A stretch of 64,000 nt of DNA, taken from assembly GCA_029259815.1 (NCBI GenBank), contig JAJDEJ010000007.1, forward strand, positions 1 to 64,000. The letters are read 5' to 3'. Made by a program: the position numbers and the translations under genes. The DNA is from Planctomycetaceae bacterium (GTDB lineage: Bacteria > Planctomycetota > Planctomycetia > Planctomycetales > Planctomycetaceae). Shown piece after piece: positions 1-8,703 of this stretch (position 1 is the stretch's first letter; the number at the start of each line of letters is the position of its first letter). Below the pieces are notes generated by a model that was given only the letters and a program-made list of their open reading frames with translations, had not been told where the DNA came from and made no database searches.

Positions 1-5
1 AAAGT

Positions 6-27
6 CCGCGACGAGTTCCCGTCGCGG
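6..27. repeat. short perfect inverted repeat
   Basis: An 8-base arm (6-13, CCGCGACG) and its exact complement (20-27) enclose a 6-base loop. No T-tract follows on either strand, so it is not a convincing terminator. It lies downstream of the recombinase stop on the minus strand. Nothing else was recognised in bases 1-128. Confidence 0.4.
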
Positions 28-128
28 CAGCCGTGAAAAGGTGATGGCCTGCGTGTTACACTCTGTCACGCGATCGGTCCTGAATTCGGTCAAGAGAAAT
101 GGGCGTCACACCCTTCCTTTACCGAATC

Positions 129-1568
129 TCAGGCCATCGCACAACTCTCAACGCCAATCAACGGATGAATTATCCGGGCTAGTCGGTCTCGTGCTCGTCC
201 GATTCGCGGTTCAAACTCCGTCTTGTCAATCAGGCCGTCTCGATAGGCGTCGATGAGCCGTGAGATGCCGCGGTTGACGCTTCTGATCTGCTTCTCGATG
301 CTCTCTTGGCGACGATCATCTTCGCTGGACTTCTCACCGCTCAGACGTCGCTCGTACTCGGCAGCGATGCGCTCCGGGGACTTCAGAAGCTTGCAGACGT
401 CGGCCCAGACAATCTCCTCCAGATCATCTGTCCGAACCTGGCGGTTGAAGCACAGTCGACCCTCGGCTTTCTTCCCCGTCCGTCCACCGCTGCACCGGTA
501 GTACTGCTGCTGCCACTGGACCGTGCCGTCAGGACGCTTATGCGTGACGCGATCTCCACAGTAGGCATAACCGCACTCACGACAGACCGTGAGGCCTTGC
601 AGGAGGAAGCTGGGGCCATCGGTCCGCTGACGATGGCGTTTGCGGTTCTCATCGAGTTGACGACTCACGGCATCGAACAGATCCTCCGAAACAATGGCCG
701 GCACGCTGATGGCGATGGAATTCTCGAAGTTGTTGTATCGAGAATAGATTTGCTTTCCCTCTTCGGGAGAACCCTTCCGCCGTGATTTCTCAGGCCGCTT
801 TTCTCCGCAGCGGGTTTTTCCGTAGCGTGCTTCGCCATGATAGGCAGGGTTTTTCAGGATGCCATGAATGGTCGCCCGGTCCCAGTTCTTCTTCCCGGTT
901 CGCGTCATCACGCCCTTGGCGATCAGTTGGCGTCGCACTTCACCGATTGATGCACGCTCCACCGCGACCAACTCGTACATCCAGCGGACAATGCACGCTT
1001 CATCCTCAAGCACCTCGTATCGAGCAACACCTGCTCCTTCCTGTTTGCTGATGTAGCGATAGCCATAAGGAGCGCCGCACATGACACTGAGCTTTCCCTG
1101 GCGTGCCGCATGCATCTTTCCTCGACGGCTTCGCTCAAGAATCTTTGCTCGCTCGTACTCCGCCATCATGCCCTGAACTTGAAGTAAGAGGTGGTCCTCA
1201 GCAGATCCGCCGTGCGCTCGATTGAGAAACGTGATCTCGACACCACACCGTTGCAGTTCGTCAACAATCAACACCTGATACGCATAGCGACGTGCCAGTC
1301 TGTCCGGGTCGTAGACGTAAACTTTGTCGAAGCCGCCCGCCGCAGCAATATCTCTCATCTTCTCCAGTGCGGGTCGCTCCAACGTGCTGCCGCTATAACC
1401 GTCGTCCACAAAGGAAAGTTCCTGGTCCAACGTCCGACCATCAGACTCGATGCGCTGTTTCAGTTCTGCGATCTGGCTGTCCACGGTTTCGGACTCGGCT
1501 TGTCGATCCGTCGAGACACGAGCGTAGATCGCGACGCGACAATCCTGCTTTCGATGATTCGCCTTCAT
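129..1568 (-). CDS. Large serine recombinase (resolvase/invertase family)
   Basis: A 479-residue site-specific DNA recombinase that cuts and rejoins DNA through a serine-DNA intermediate. Residues 11-150 form the resolvase N-terminal domain; the nucleophile is expected to be Ser19 in YARVSTDRQ, and DPDRLARR matches the conserved arginine-rich active-site block. Residues about 165-280 form the 'recombinase' DNA-binding domain (AIHGILKNPAYHGEARYGK). A zinc ribbon follows, with CRECGYAYC and two later Cys near 360-400. A charged, coiled-coil-like tail ends the protein. The domain order is that of large serine recombinases of transposons, phages and SCCmec-like elements. Its start overlaps the stop of a 62-residue gene by four bases (ATGA), implying coupled translation. 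No attachment sites or phage genes were identified nearby, so the substrate is unknown. Confidence 0.9.
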   Translation of the reverse strand: MKANHRKQDCRVAIYARVSTDRQAESETVDSQIAELKQRIESDGRTLDQELSFVDDGYSGSTLERPALEKMRDIAAAGGFDKVYVYDPDRLARRYAYQVLIVDELQRCGVEITFLNRAHGGSAEDHLLLQVQGMMAEYERAKILERSRRGKMHAARQGKLSVMCGAPYGYRYISKQEGAGVARYEVLEDEACIVRWMYELVAVERASIGEVRRQLIAKGVMTRTGKKNWDRATIHGILKNPAYHGEARYGKTRCGEKRPEKSRRKGSPEEGKQIYSRYNNFENSIAISVPAIVSEDLFDAVSRQLDENRKRHRQRTDGPSFLLQGLTVCRECGYAYCGDRVTHKRPDGTVQWQQQYYRCSGGRTGKKAEGRLCFNRQVRTDDLEEIVWADVCKLLKSPERIAAEYERRLSGEKSSEDDRRQESIEKQIRSVNRGISRLIDAYRDGLIDKTEFEPRIGRARDRLARIIHPLIGVESCAMA

Positions 1569-1753
1569 GAATACACCTCCTCGCGATGTTTCGATGCCAA
1601 CTGCTTCTGGTCGTCCGAAACTGAGCCACGGAAACGAGATTCTGATTGCACGAGCAAGTCGTAGGCTTTGGCAATCAGTTCTGGCGACAACCGCGACCGT
1701 TCGAACAACACGGTGACCTCGAAGTGCGTTCTTCTCTGGATTCTGCCTTCCAT
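1565..1753 (-). CDS. Small protein coupled to the serine recombinase
   Basis: A 62-residue hypothetical protein (ATG at 1753) encoded directly upstream of the recombinase. Its stop overlaps the recombinase start by four bases, the best evidence that it is real. It is charged and probably helical (ELIAKAYDLLVQSESRF), with no recognised domain. A small co-factor or regulator of the recombinase is possible, but this is inference from position only. Confidence 0.55.
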   Translation of the reverse strand: MEGRIQRRTHFEVTVLFERSRLSPELIAKAYDLLVQSESRFRGSVSDDQKQLASKHREEVYS

Positions 1754-1879
1754 GGAGGGTTCCCCTCGTTCACTGAGAACATCGGGAACGACAAGACGCC
1801 CTACCTTGGACGCAGTAATTCCCGGGAAACCACAGTCTCAAAAGTCACGCCGGACTTTGGATAGTTGTTTGTGGCGTCA

Positions 1880-2467
1880 TTACTCCTTCAAGACCATGTC
1901 GATGCAGAAGACGGCTCCCATGATCAGGATGCGGAGTGGGTTCTCAGCGGGGATGTCATCGCTAATTTTAAGGATGTAGTTGTCTGCACTGGTGAACAGC
2001 TCCTTCCCAAAACCGGACCACTTTTTCGACACTTTCGCCAGTTGTCGGCCCTCATGCTCAAAGTTGAATTCCCAGGACGTCCACTTACCTTTGAGATGAC
2101 AAAGTGGCTGATCATTCTCCCCCAACACAGAGAACGCCCCACCAATTGAGAACAACTTTTGCTTGTAACCACCGACCCGGTCCCTGTCCTCATCGAGCAC
2201 GTCGACCTTTGACAGGAAGATCGAGACTCCGCGTGTGATATGCAGCACAGGTTCGCCTGAGGGAGTGGTGACGTGCACGTCAAAGGGTGTCATGCGTTTG
2301 TAGTCGGTGAATCGCAACATCTTGGTGAAGAAGCCCAGGTTTGGCTCGCGGCAATGCATGAGTTCTTCGCCCGTCTCGGGGTCAAACACGTCAAAGTTGT
2401 TCGCTGCCTTGAACATGCCGACGTGCTCTTTGATGAGAAACAGATTCTGTTGCAGGACAGGGTGCAT
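1880..2467 (-). CDS. LURP-one-related / phospholipid-scramblase-like protein
   Basis: A 195-residue protein from the ATG at 2467; the open frame runs further upstream but that part is Arg/Cys-rich and does not look coding. The sequence is a run of short beta strands typical of the tubby-like LURP-one/scramblase fold. It begins MHPVLQQNLFLIKEH, then FDVFDPETGEE, VLHITRG, FSVLGENDQPLCHLKGKW, and ends with a hydrophobic helix (LRILIMGAVFCIDMVL). In this family the C-terminal hydrophobic helix packs inside the barrel, so it need not be a membrane anchor. Biochemical role in bacteria is unknown. It is divergent from the DUF6807 gene, and the 76-base gap must hold both promoters. Confidence 0.8.
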   Translation of the reverse strand: MHPVLQQNLFLIKEHVGMFKAANNFDVFDPETGEELMHCREPNLGFFTKMLRFTDYKRMTPFDVHVTTPSGEPVLHITRGVSIFLSKVDVLDEDRDRVGGYKQKLFSIGGAFSVLGENDQPLCHLKGKWTSWEFNFEHEGRQLAKVSKKWSGFGKELFTSADNYILKISDDIPAENPLRILIMGAVFCIDMVLKE

Positions 2468-2543
2468 CGCTACTCCCTTGTGGAATGGAAGCCCAGCTTG
2501 GTGAAATGTGTGTGTGACTAACCTACACCACACGGGATGACAG

Positions 2544-3776
2544 ATGAAACGAACGAGCCAGTGTTTCTTCACCGGAATTGCCCTTGCCGGGATGTTGATC
2601 GGCACGACCGCCCATGCCCGACCACGGACGACGATGCTTGTCGAGGTACAGGCAGGGACGAGCGAACGACGAGATGTGCCGTTATCCGTCACACTTCCCG
2701 AAGACTTGGCTGCTGCAAAGTTCCTCTGGATGCAGCGCATTGACAGTGGCAAGGCGATTGCTATGCAACGCTCGGTGAGCGATCCGACACAACTTGTCTG
2801 GATCATGCGTGACCGGCTTCCAGCTCGACAGGCGCGGCGATATCGCATCACCACCAGCGAGTTTGACCGCAATCACGAGACGCATGTCACTGTGGAAGAC
2901 GATGGTGCGGCGTTGACCGTTCATGTGAGGGGCAAGTCTGTACTCGCGTATCACACGGCTGTGGTGACACCACCGAGCGGGGTCGATCCGATCTTTCAGC
3001 GGAGCGGGTTCATTCATCCGCTGCAAACGCCGGGCGGTCACGTGCTCACCGAGGCGTTTCCCGAAGATCATTTGCATCAACATGGCATCTTCAATGCGTG
3101 GGTCAAAACGACATTCGACGGCCGTGAGGTCGACTTTTGGAATCAGAAAGGTGGCACGGGCACGGTCGAGCATGCGGACGTGTCGAGCCTTGCCAGCGGG
3201 CCGGTCTTCGGCGAATTTACGGCCAAGCTGCGTCACCTCGACCTTTCAGCTGGCGACGAACCCCTCGCCGTCTTGGAGGAGACTTGGACGGTTCGTGTCT
3301 ACGACTTCGAAGACCGATTCGTGATCGATCTGGAATCACAACAACAGTGCGCCACAGACAAGCCTTTGACGTTGCATGAGTATCACTACGGTGGCATGGC
3401 TTTTCGGGGCACCTCGGAATGGCTCGGGCAGGCGGAAAGCGACTTCCTGACGAGTGAGGGTCAATCGAGAGCAGACGGTAACCATTCTCGCCCACTTTGG
3501 ACTGACGCATTTGGCCTTGTCAGCGGTAGCCCCTGTGGCGTTGCTGTGCTCCAACATCCGTCCAACTTCAGATTTCCCGCGCCGGTCCGCCTGCATCCGC
3601 AGAAACCGTATTTTGTCCACACTCCAGTCGCGTTGGGTGAGATGGTGATCGAGCAAGAGCAACCTCTCATTTCACGATTTCGATACATTGCCCACGACGG
3701 TCCGCCCGATGCTCGATTGATCACAACTGCGTGGTCAGATTATGCGGAAGCGCCCGTCGTTAAGATCATCGAATAG
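2544..3776 (+). CDS. Secreted DUF6807 (PmoA-like) family protein
   Basis: A 410-residue protein with an N-terminal signal peptide (hydrophobic core FFTGIALAGMLIGTTAHA, cleavage likely after AHA). The body matches the DUF6807/'PmoA' family, abundant in planctomycetes. The diagnostic stretch is FPEDHLHQHGIFNAWV, followed by VDFWNQKGG, and a later HEYHYGGMAFRG. The conserved histidines suggest a metal or sugar-binding site, and the fold is thought to be a beta-sandwich of the galactose-mutarotase type. The name PmoA does not imply methane oxidation here. Its end overlaps the upstream part of the open frame of the glycosyltransferase gene, but not that gene's preferred start. Confidence 0.85.
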   Translation: MKRTSQCFFTGIALAGMLIGTTAHARPRTTMLVEVQAGTSERRDVPLSVTLPEDLAAAKFLWMQRIDSGKAIAMQRSVSDPTQLVWIMRDRLPARQARRYRITTSEFDRNHETHVTVEDDGAALTVHVRGKSVLAYHTAVVTPPSGVDPIFQRSGFIHPLQTPGGHVLTEAFPEDHLHQHGIFNAWVKTTFDGREVDFWNQKGGTGTVEHADVSSLASGPVFGEFTAKLRHLDLSAGDEPLAVLEETWTVRVYDFEDRFVIDLESQQQCATDKPLTLHEYHYGGMAFRGTSEWLGQAESDFLTSEGQSRADGNHSRPLWTDAFGLVSGSPCGVAVLQHPSNFRFPAPVRLHPQKPYFVHTPVALGEMVIEQEQPLISRFRYIAHDGPPDARLITTAWSDYAEAPVVKIIE

Positions 3777-3849
3777 TCCGCCCTTGCGCATCCTTGTGAC
3801 AGAAGAAATCATTTGCCGCATGACGGTTACGAACGAGGGACAAGCGTCG

Positions 3850-5118
3850 ATGCGGGTGTGTTTTGTGGCCCTGCATGCCCTCCCAGCAATTGATGTTTCC
3901 CTGAATCGTCCGGTCGGCGGCACCGAGACGCGAGCGTGGACATTCGCTCGCGGACTGGCAACCACGGGTGATGTCGATGTGCGGTTCGTCGTGCGAGCAG
4001 AGGGACCACGCGAACCGTTCCAAGAAGACAAAGTCGATGTCATCCCCATGCAGGACCGGCTCTATTCGCTGTATGAGTCGGTCGGACGATGTCTCGACAA
4101 ATCGCCAAAATTTCCAGGCATCAGGTTGCGACGCTGGCAGATGAATCTGTTATGGCAGGTGCCCCTCCTCACTGCGTGCCGATTGTTCAATGGAGAACGT
4201 CGTGATCCGTGGCGGGTCGATCCGTTCTATGTCGAACAGCCTGCAGACTTGTTTTGTACGTTCGGAGTGCAGGCGAACTCGGCACGTGTCATCGCAGCTG
4301 CGCATGCGAGCGGTCGCAAGGCTGTGCTTGTGATCGGGTCAGACGGCGATCTTGATGAACGATATACCGCAGGATCAACCTACGTCAGTCCCTATGGAGA
4401 TGTGGGCGACGTCTGTCACGACATTCTCACTCATGCCGATGAGATCATTGCACAAACGGTGAAACAACAACATTTGCTGCTTGAGCGATTCGGTCGGGAG
4501 AGTACAGTCATCGCCAACCCGATCGATCTCGACTGGTGGGACGCCCAAAGAAATGTGGAGTTGTTGCCCGAAGTGACGTGCGGACTGGATCGATATGTGC
4601 TGTGGGTTGGGCGTGCGGAGTCGATCCACAAGCGACCGCAGATCCTCCTTGATGTCGCCAGGTTGTGCACAGATGTCGATTTCCTGATGATCCTGAATCC
4701 ACGAGACCGGACGGTCGAAGACCGCGTGCGGCGCGACGCACCGGGCAACGTGCAGATCGTCTCTCAGGTGCCGTTCGATCTGATGCCCGCCGTCTTCGAG
4801 CGTGCGGCAGCGTTCGTCAGTACGTCAGCCCTCGAAGGCTTTCCCAACGTGTTTTTGCAAGCAGCGGCAACGAGTGTTCCGATTGCGTCACTCGAGGTGG
4901 GTCGTGAGTTTTTGGAAGCTTCACAGGGAGGACTCTGGACGGATGGCGACGTGACGAGACTGGCAGAATTCGTCACTTCCCTGTGGAACAAGCCGACAGA
5001 GACGCCACGACTGGCACGGGAGGGTCGTGACTATGTGGAAGCCGAACATGGCCTGAAGACTCAAACTGCCCGACTTCGAGCGATCATGGAATCGGTGGCA
5101 AGCGGGGGGAGGGTCTGA
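3850..5118 (+). CDS. Glycosyltransferase, GT-B fold (family 4 type)
   Basis: A 422-residue sugar transferase from the ATG at 3850, chosen because GAGGGA lies nine bases upstream and the first strand (MRVCFVALHALP) then starts the Rossmann fold. An ATG at 3820 is possible. The N-terminal domain has the loop GGTETRAWTFARGLA. The C-terminal donor domain has YVLWVGRAESIHKRPQILLDVA and, near residues 325-345, AAFVSTSALEGFPNVFLQAAA, which carries the ExxxxxxxxxE-like signature (here EGFPNVFLQA) of GT4 enzymes. It probably builds a surface polysaccharide or glycolipid. It overlaps the methyltransferase by one base (TGATG), so the two are one operon and likely act on the same product. Donor sugar is not predictable. 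Confidence 0.85.
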   Translation: MRVCFVALHALPAIDVSLNRPVGGTETRAWTFARGLATTGDVDVRFVVRAEGPREPFQEDKVDVIPMQDRLYSLYESVGRCLDKSPKFPGIRLRRWQMNLLWQVPLLTACRLFNGERRDPWRVDPFYVEQPADLFCTFGVQANSARVIAAAHASGRKAVLVIGSDGDLDERYTAGSTYVSPYGDVGDVCHDILTHADEIIAQTVKQQHLLLERFGRESTVIANPIDLDWWDAQRNVELLPEVTCGLDRYVLWVGRAESIHKRPQILLDVARLCTDVDFLMILNPRDRTVEDRVRRDAPGNVQIVSQVPFDLMPAVFERAAAFVSTSALEGFPNVFLQAAATSVPIASLEVGREFLEASQGGLWTDGDVTRLAEFVTSLWNKPTETPRLAREGRDYVEAEHGLKTQTARLRAIMESVASGGRV

Positions 5119-6143
5119 TGGCCAACAGGTTGGTCATGCACGATGTGCCCTGCCCGCTCTGCGGAAGTGAGGACGAAACGGCAATCCTCACGACTCCGGA
5201 CTGGACCGGGACGGCCTCCGGTGAGTTTCGCATGGTTCGCTGCTCTGAGTGTCGACATCTCTATCTTGATCCGGCACCTGTCGATGCGTCGCTCGCCGAC
5301 TGTTACCCGGACGACTACGGTCCGCACCAGCGTGCCGTGGACGCCGCAGGAGAGCATCCGGAGTCAGAGATGGCGACACGCTCCGAGTCTGAGAAACGTC
5401 CCTGGTATCTCTCAACGTTGATTCGCAACATTCCCGGACCGCGCGCGTACTATCGGTGGGTGACAGACACGAAGTCTGTCTGGTTGCCACCGGGAGAAGG
5501 GGCTGGCCGACGGGCACTCGAGATCGGCTGCTCATCTGGTTGGTTTCTGGCTCAGCTACGGGAGTGTGGTTGGTCGCCGGTCGGTGTTGATTTGGTCGAG
5601 GGACCACTGAAGCAAGCGCGCGCTGCAGGATTCGAGGTGCATCACGGAACACTGGACTCGGTCATGTTTGAGGCCGCAAGCTTTGACGCCGTGTTCGGAT
5701 GGATGGTGGTGGAACACGTTCCCCGTCCGCGAGAGACTTTACAGGCAATTCATCGGGTCCTGAGGCCTGGCGGACAGTTTGCGTTCAGTGTGCCGAACGT
5801 ATCGAGTTGGGAATCATCTGTCTTTGGTCGCCATTGGCGAGGGTACGACTTGCCAAGACATCTGCAGCACTTCACGCCTCGAAGTTTGACGGACATCCTG
5901 TCCGATGAAGGCTTTGAGGTGGAGACGATCCTCCATCAGCCCAGTTTCCTCTATTGGCTGGGAAGCTTAGGGTCGTGGGTGCGACATCGCTTTCCGCGAT
6001 CATCACTGGGCGAGCGGCTGATGGTAACGTATGAGAACTCGCCGCCGTTGTGGTGTTATCTCCTGTTAGGGCCATTAGGTCGATTCAACGCCTTGCTGCA
6101 TCAGAGTGGCCGGCTGACAGTCGTCACCCGTCGTCAAAGCTGA
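5118..6143 (+). CDS. Class I SAM-dependent methyltransferase with N-terminal zinc-binding motif
   Basis: A 341-residue methyltransferase. The first 45 residues hold CPLC and CSEC pairs (a four-cysteine zinc site followed by YLDPAP), common in sugar or polyketide C-methyltransferases and related enzymes. The SAM-binding motif I is ALEIGCSSGWFLAQL (residues about 133-147), followed by VGVDLVEGPLKQARAAG and FDAVFGWMVVEHVPRP. The later stretch IHRVLRPGGQFAFSVPN is typical of the Methyltransf_23/11 group. Translation is coupled to the upstream glycosyltransferase by a one-base overlap. A sugar intermediate is the most likely substrate, by context only. Confidence 0.88.
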   Translation: MANRLVMHDVPCPLCGSEDETAILTTPDWTGTASGEFRMVRCSECRHLYLDPAPVDASLADCYPDDYGPHQRAVDAAGEHPESEMATRSESEKRPWYLSTLIRNIPGPRAYYRWVTDTKSVWLPPGEGAGRRALEIGCSSGWFLAQLRECGWSPVGVDLVEGPLKQARAAGFEVHHGTLDSVMFEAASFDAVFGWMVVEHVPRPRETLQAIHRVLRPGGQFAFSVPNVSSWESSVFGRHWRGYDLPRHLQHFTPRSLTDILSDEGFEVETILHQPSFLYWLGSLGSWVRHRFPRSSLGERLMVTYENSPPLWCYLLLGPLGRFNALLHQSGRLTVVTRRQS

Positions 6144-6212
6144 GTCTCTTTCCTTACAGCTGAGGTCGCATTGGAGACCTGAAGTCGGTGAGAGAACAAA
6201 GTGTGTCAAACG

Positions 6213-6243
6213 AAAAAACCCGGCTCCCATCAGGAAGGCGGGT
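6213..6243 (-). terminator. Intrinsic terminator of the secreted low-complexity gene
   Basis: On the minus strand a hairpin (6243-6218) with about ten paired bases, one mismatch and a four-base loop is followed at once by a run of Ts (6217-6213). It begins 40 bases after the stop of the gene at 6283-6741. This is a standard Rho-independent terminator. It also sits downstream of the convergent methyltransferase gene, but the plus strand has no good T-run. Confidence 0.8.
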
Positions 6244-6282
6244 CGTTTCATCTCAAGAATCAAGTTTAAGGAACTATTGGAA

Positions 6283-6741
6283 TCAAAACTGAAGATTCGA
6301 TTGATTCGGATTGGCGGCTGCCCCATTGGACGCGACCGGTGCGAGGGGTGCTCGGAGAGTTGCCTGATTCGGATTGATCTGGTTGGGGTTGGTCTGGTTG
6401 GGGTTGGTCTGGTTGGGATTCGGCGCGGGCGTGATGTTGACTTGAGCTGGACCCGGAGTCACGGCAGGTCCTGGCGTGATGGGAGCCGCTGACGGCCCGG
6501 GGATACTTGGGGCGACGGCTGGTGACGGCGTGATTCTGGTGGCTGGTGCCACGCTTCGGGGTGCAAAAGTGCGTGCTCCATAACCATATCCGTATCCATA
6601 AGAGTAAGACTGGACCGGAGCGTAGTAGGAGTGCGAGTAGGAGCGGCGATACCCGTCACAGGCGGTCGCGGATGAGCTGATCGTGGCGGTCAGCAGAAGG
6701 GCGAAGCTGGTGAAAATACTGAGTCGTGTGATTGCCTGCAT
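6283..6741 (-). CDS. Secreted Pro/Asn-rich low-complexity protein
   Basis: A 152-residue protein with a signal peptide (MQAITRLSIFTSFALLLTATISSSATA). The mature part has a Tyr/Ser/Gly-rich region (SYSYGYGYGYG), a Pro/Ala-rich stretch with PxPxxxP repeats, and a five-residue tandem repeat NPNQT/NPNQI near residues 112-130, partly repeated at the C-terminus. No catalytic domain is visible. Such proteins are common in planctomycetes and may be cell-wall or surface components. The DNA shows a matching 15-base tandem repeat, a likely site of length variation. It has its own terminator, so it is probably a single-gene unit. Confidence 0.75.
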   Translation of the reverse strand: MQAITRLSIFTSFALLLTATISSSATACDGYRRSYSHSYYAPVQSYSYGYGYGYGARTFAPRSVAPATRITPSPAVAPSIPGPSAAPITPGPAVTPGPAQVNITPAPNPNQTNPNQTNPNQINPNQATLRAPLAPVASNGAAANPNQSNLQF

Positions 6742-6941
6742 GGTTGTCTCCCCAAGATTTCGAGTCGCCGCAGCGACGTGATTGCTCTGTACGGGAGGAA
6801 GAACGCGAGCGCACGAACGATCTTCCGGAAAGTTCCGGAGAAAATAGAAAATCGACTCTTGAGCACGAGGCCACCGAGGCGCCAGACGGCATAAGTGCCT
6901 ATCTGTCTATGAGTAGTGGAAGTCGTGCAGTTTCAGGGTTC

Positions 6942-8588
6942 TCACTCGTCCGTGTCGGGCGATTCTTCCTGAAGGTCGAGATTGGGAATCGTCGCATCAT
7001 CCGAAGGACCTCGGGTGGCGTCATTTTCAAGTTTGGCTTGAGCCCGCAGCGTTTCGGCGTTCTCCCGATGCAGGCGTGCGAGTTCTGGATCATCGAGGTT
7101 CTCATAGCACGATGCTAATGACTCATGAACATTGATGCGGGTGCTAATGCTCGTGATTCGATTGAGAGCCTTCTCCAAGTCTGTAATGGCTTGAGACCAT
7201 TCGCCCATCCGGGTATAGATCTGCCCTCGCGTCTCAAGGAATGAGGCATTGTTGGGGGCGATGCGAACGGCCTGATTGCTCATCTCCAATGCTCGGGGGA
7301 GGTCGGGCGACTCCGTGTGGGCCAATACGAAGGCCATGTTATTGAGGGTGACGGCTGTGCGCGGGTTGGCCTCGTTTGCCATATCAAGTTCTCGCAAGGC
7401 TGTCTCCATGTCGCCTTTACCCGCTGCGATCGTGCCCAGGATGAAATGGATGACTGCGGGTGCGTCTCCAGCCGCGAGAGTTTGTTTGAGCCATCGTTGC
7501 GCTTCATCGGCTTCTTCACCCTCCGTATTGGAAATGCTGACCAGCCGCTGAAGGGCTTCGGGCTCGTCCGGCGCGATCAAGACAGCCTGTTCCAATAACT
7601 GCATGCGGCGGCCCACGTCTTCCGGGTTTTCCCGGAAGACATGATCCGACCAGCGCACGTAGATGCGACCGAGGAATTGTCGGCATGCTGCGTTGTCAAA
7701 CTTGGTATTGGCCTCCTGCATGACACGCGCGGCCTGTTCGTAGTCCTTCAGCAGAAGATAGGCGCCAGCCAGTTGTGTCCAGATGTTGATGTCGTTGGTG
7801 TGTTCTTCTCGGACATCACGTTGAAGATCCTTCACGACGAGTTTGGCATACGCCCGTGCCTGATCGGAATCGTCGACCCGTGACTGATTGGAGTGACTCC
7901 GGATATCGAAGTAAGCGGCCAATTTGAGGCGCAGCTCCGGAGCTTTTGACGCGACCGGCTCCAAGTGCCGGATCGCGTTATCGAGGTCGCCAACACGCGC
8001 AAACAGCTGAGAAAAGAAGTAGTGCCCGTAGGCGTTTTTAGGGTCCTCTTCGAGCACCCGATTCAGATTGGCCTTGGCGTAGCCGACGGGGTCTTCGATC
8101 TCTAACTTGCCCTCAATGGCCCAGCGTGCGAGATCGAGATGCACCTTGGTGTCATTCGTCCGATCATCATCCTTGATCAACGTTTGCAAGAGTGTGGCCG
8201 CCATGGCGTATTCGTCTTGCTGAGCGTACAGCTGAGCATGTTGGTACTTCACCTGACCATCACGGGGTGCGAGCTGCTCCAGCTTGCGGAAGTAGAACTC
8301 CGCTTTGTCGAATTCTTCCAGCCGTGTCGCCTGCTGAGCCTGAGACAAGTACGATGAGATCGTATTGCTCGAAGCCTCGCGACCAGCTGAGAGCATCAAC
8401 AGAATCAGCATCCCTGCAAGAGCAGCCGCTGGAATGCCTTGCAGCAGCCGACGCATGCGACGTGTCTCGACCCAACTGATGCAGAATCCCCACAGAGTCC
8501 ACAAGAGGTACGCAGGCGAACGGCCCACATAGGCACCTGCAGGCACCGGGTCACCAGTCGGAGAACGATAAGGGTTCAGCCAAGCCAT
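6942..8588 (-). CDS. Membrane-anchored TPR protein
   Basis: A 548-residue protein, read from the ATG at 8588 (GGATGAAG just upstream); a TTG at 8600 is the alternative. After a short N-terminal region there are hydrophobic segments near residues 26-40 and 53-68 (GIPAAALAGMLILLMLSAG). The rest is a long array of tetratricopeptide repeats, for example AEFYFRKLEQLAPRDGQVKY, AYGHYFFSQLFARVGDLDNAI and NNASFLETRGQIYTRMGEWS. The C-terminus is acidic. TPR arrays mediate protein-protein contacts. It lies 115 bases downstream of the exosortase gene on the same strand, and TPR partners of exosortases are known in EpsH/PEP-CTERM loci, so it may belong to that sorting or polysaccharide system. Confidence 0.8.
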   Translation of the reverse strand: MAWLNPYRSPTGDPVPAGAYVGRSPAYLLWTLWGFCISWVETRRMRRLLQGIPAAALAGMLILLMLSAGREASSNTISSYLSQAQQATRLEEFDKAEFYFRKLEQLAPRDGQVKYQHAQLYAQQDEYAMAATLLQTLIKDDDRTNDTKVHLDLARWAIEGKLEIEDPVGYAKANLNRVLEEDPKNAYGHYFFSQLFARVGDLDNAIRHLEPVASKAPELRLKLAAYFDIRSHSNQSRVDDSDQARAYAKLVVKDLQRDVREEHTNDINIWTQLAGAYLLLKDYEQAARVMQEANTKFDNAACRQFLGRIYVRWSDHVFRENPEDVGRRMQLLEQAVLIAPDEPEALQRLVSISNTEGEEADEAQRWLKQTLAAGDAPAVIHFILGTIAAGKGDMETALRELDMANEANPRTAVTLNNMAFVLAHTESPDLPRALEMSNQAVRIAPNNASFLETRGQIYTRMGEWSQAITDLEKALNRITSISTRINVHESLASCYENLDDPELARLHRENAETLRAQAKLENDATRGPSDDATIPNLDLQEESPDTDE

Positions 8589-8703
8589 GTCTTCATCCAA
8601 AATCGAACTGCGTGAGTCGTTTGCCAGGGGCGGTCAGAAACTGAATCAGGCGACCCCCTCCGTGGGCGTCCAGGCAAGTCAATGGGAAGGAACGTCTCAA
8701 TGG

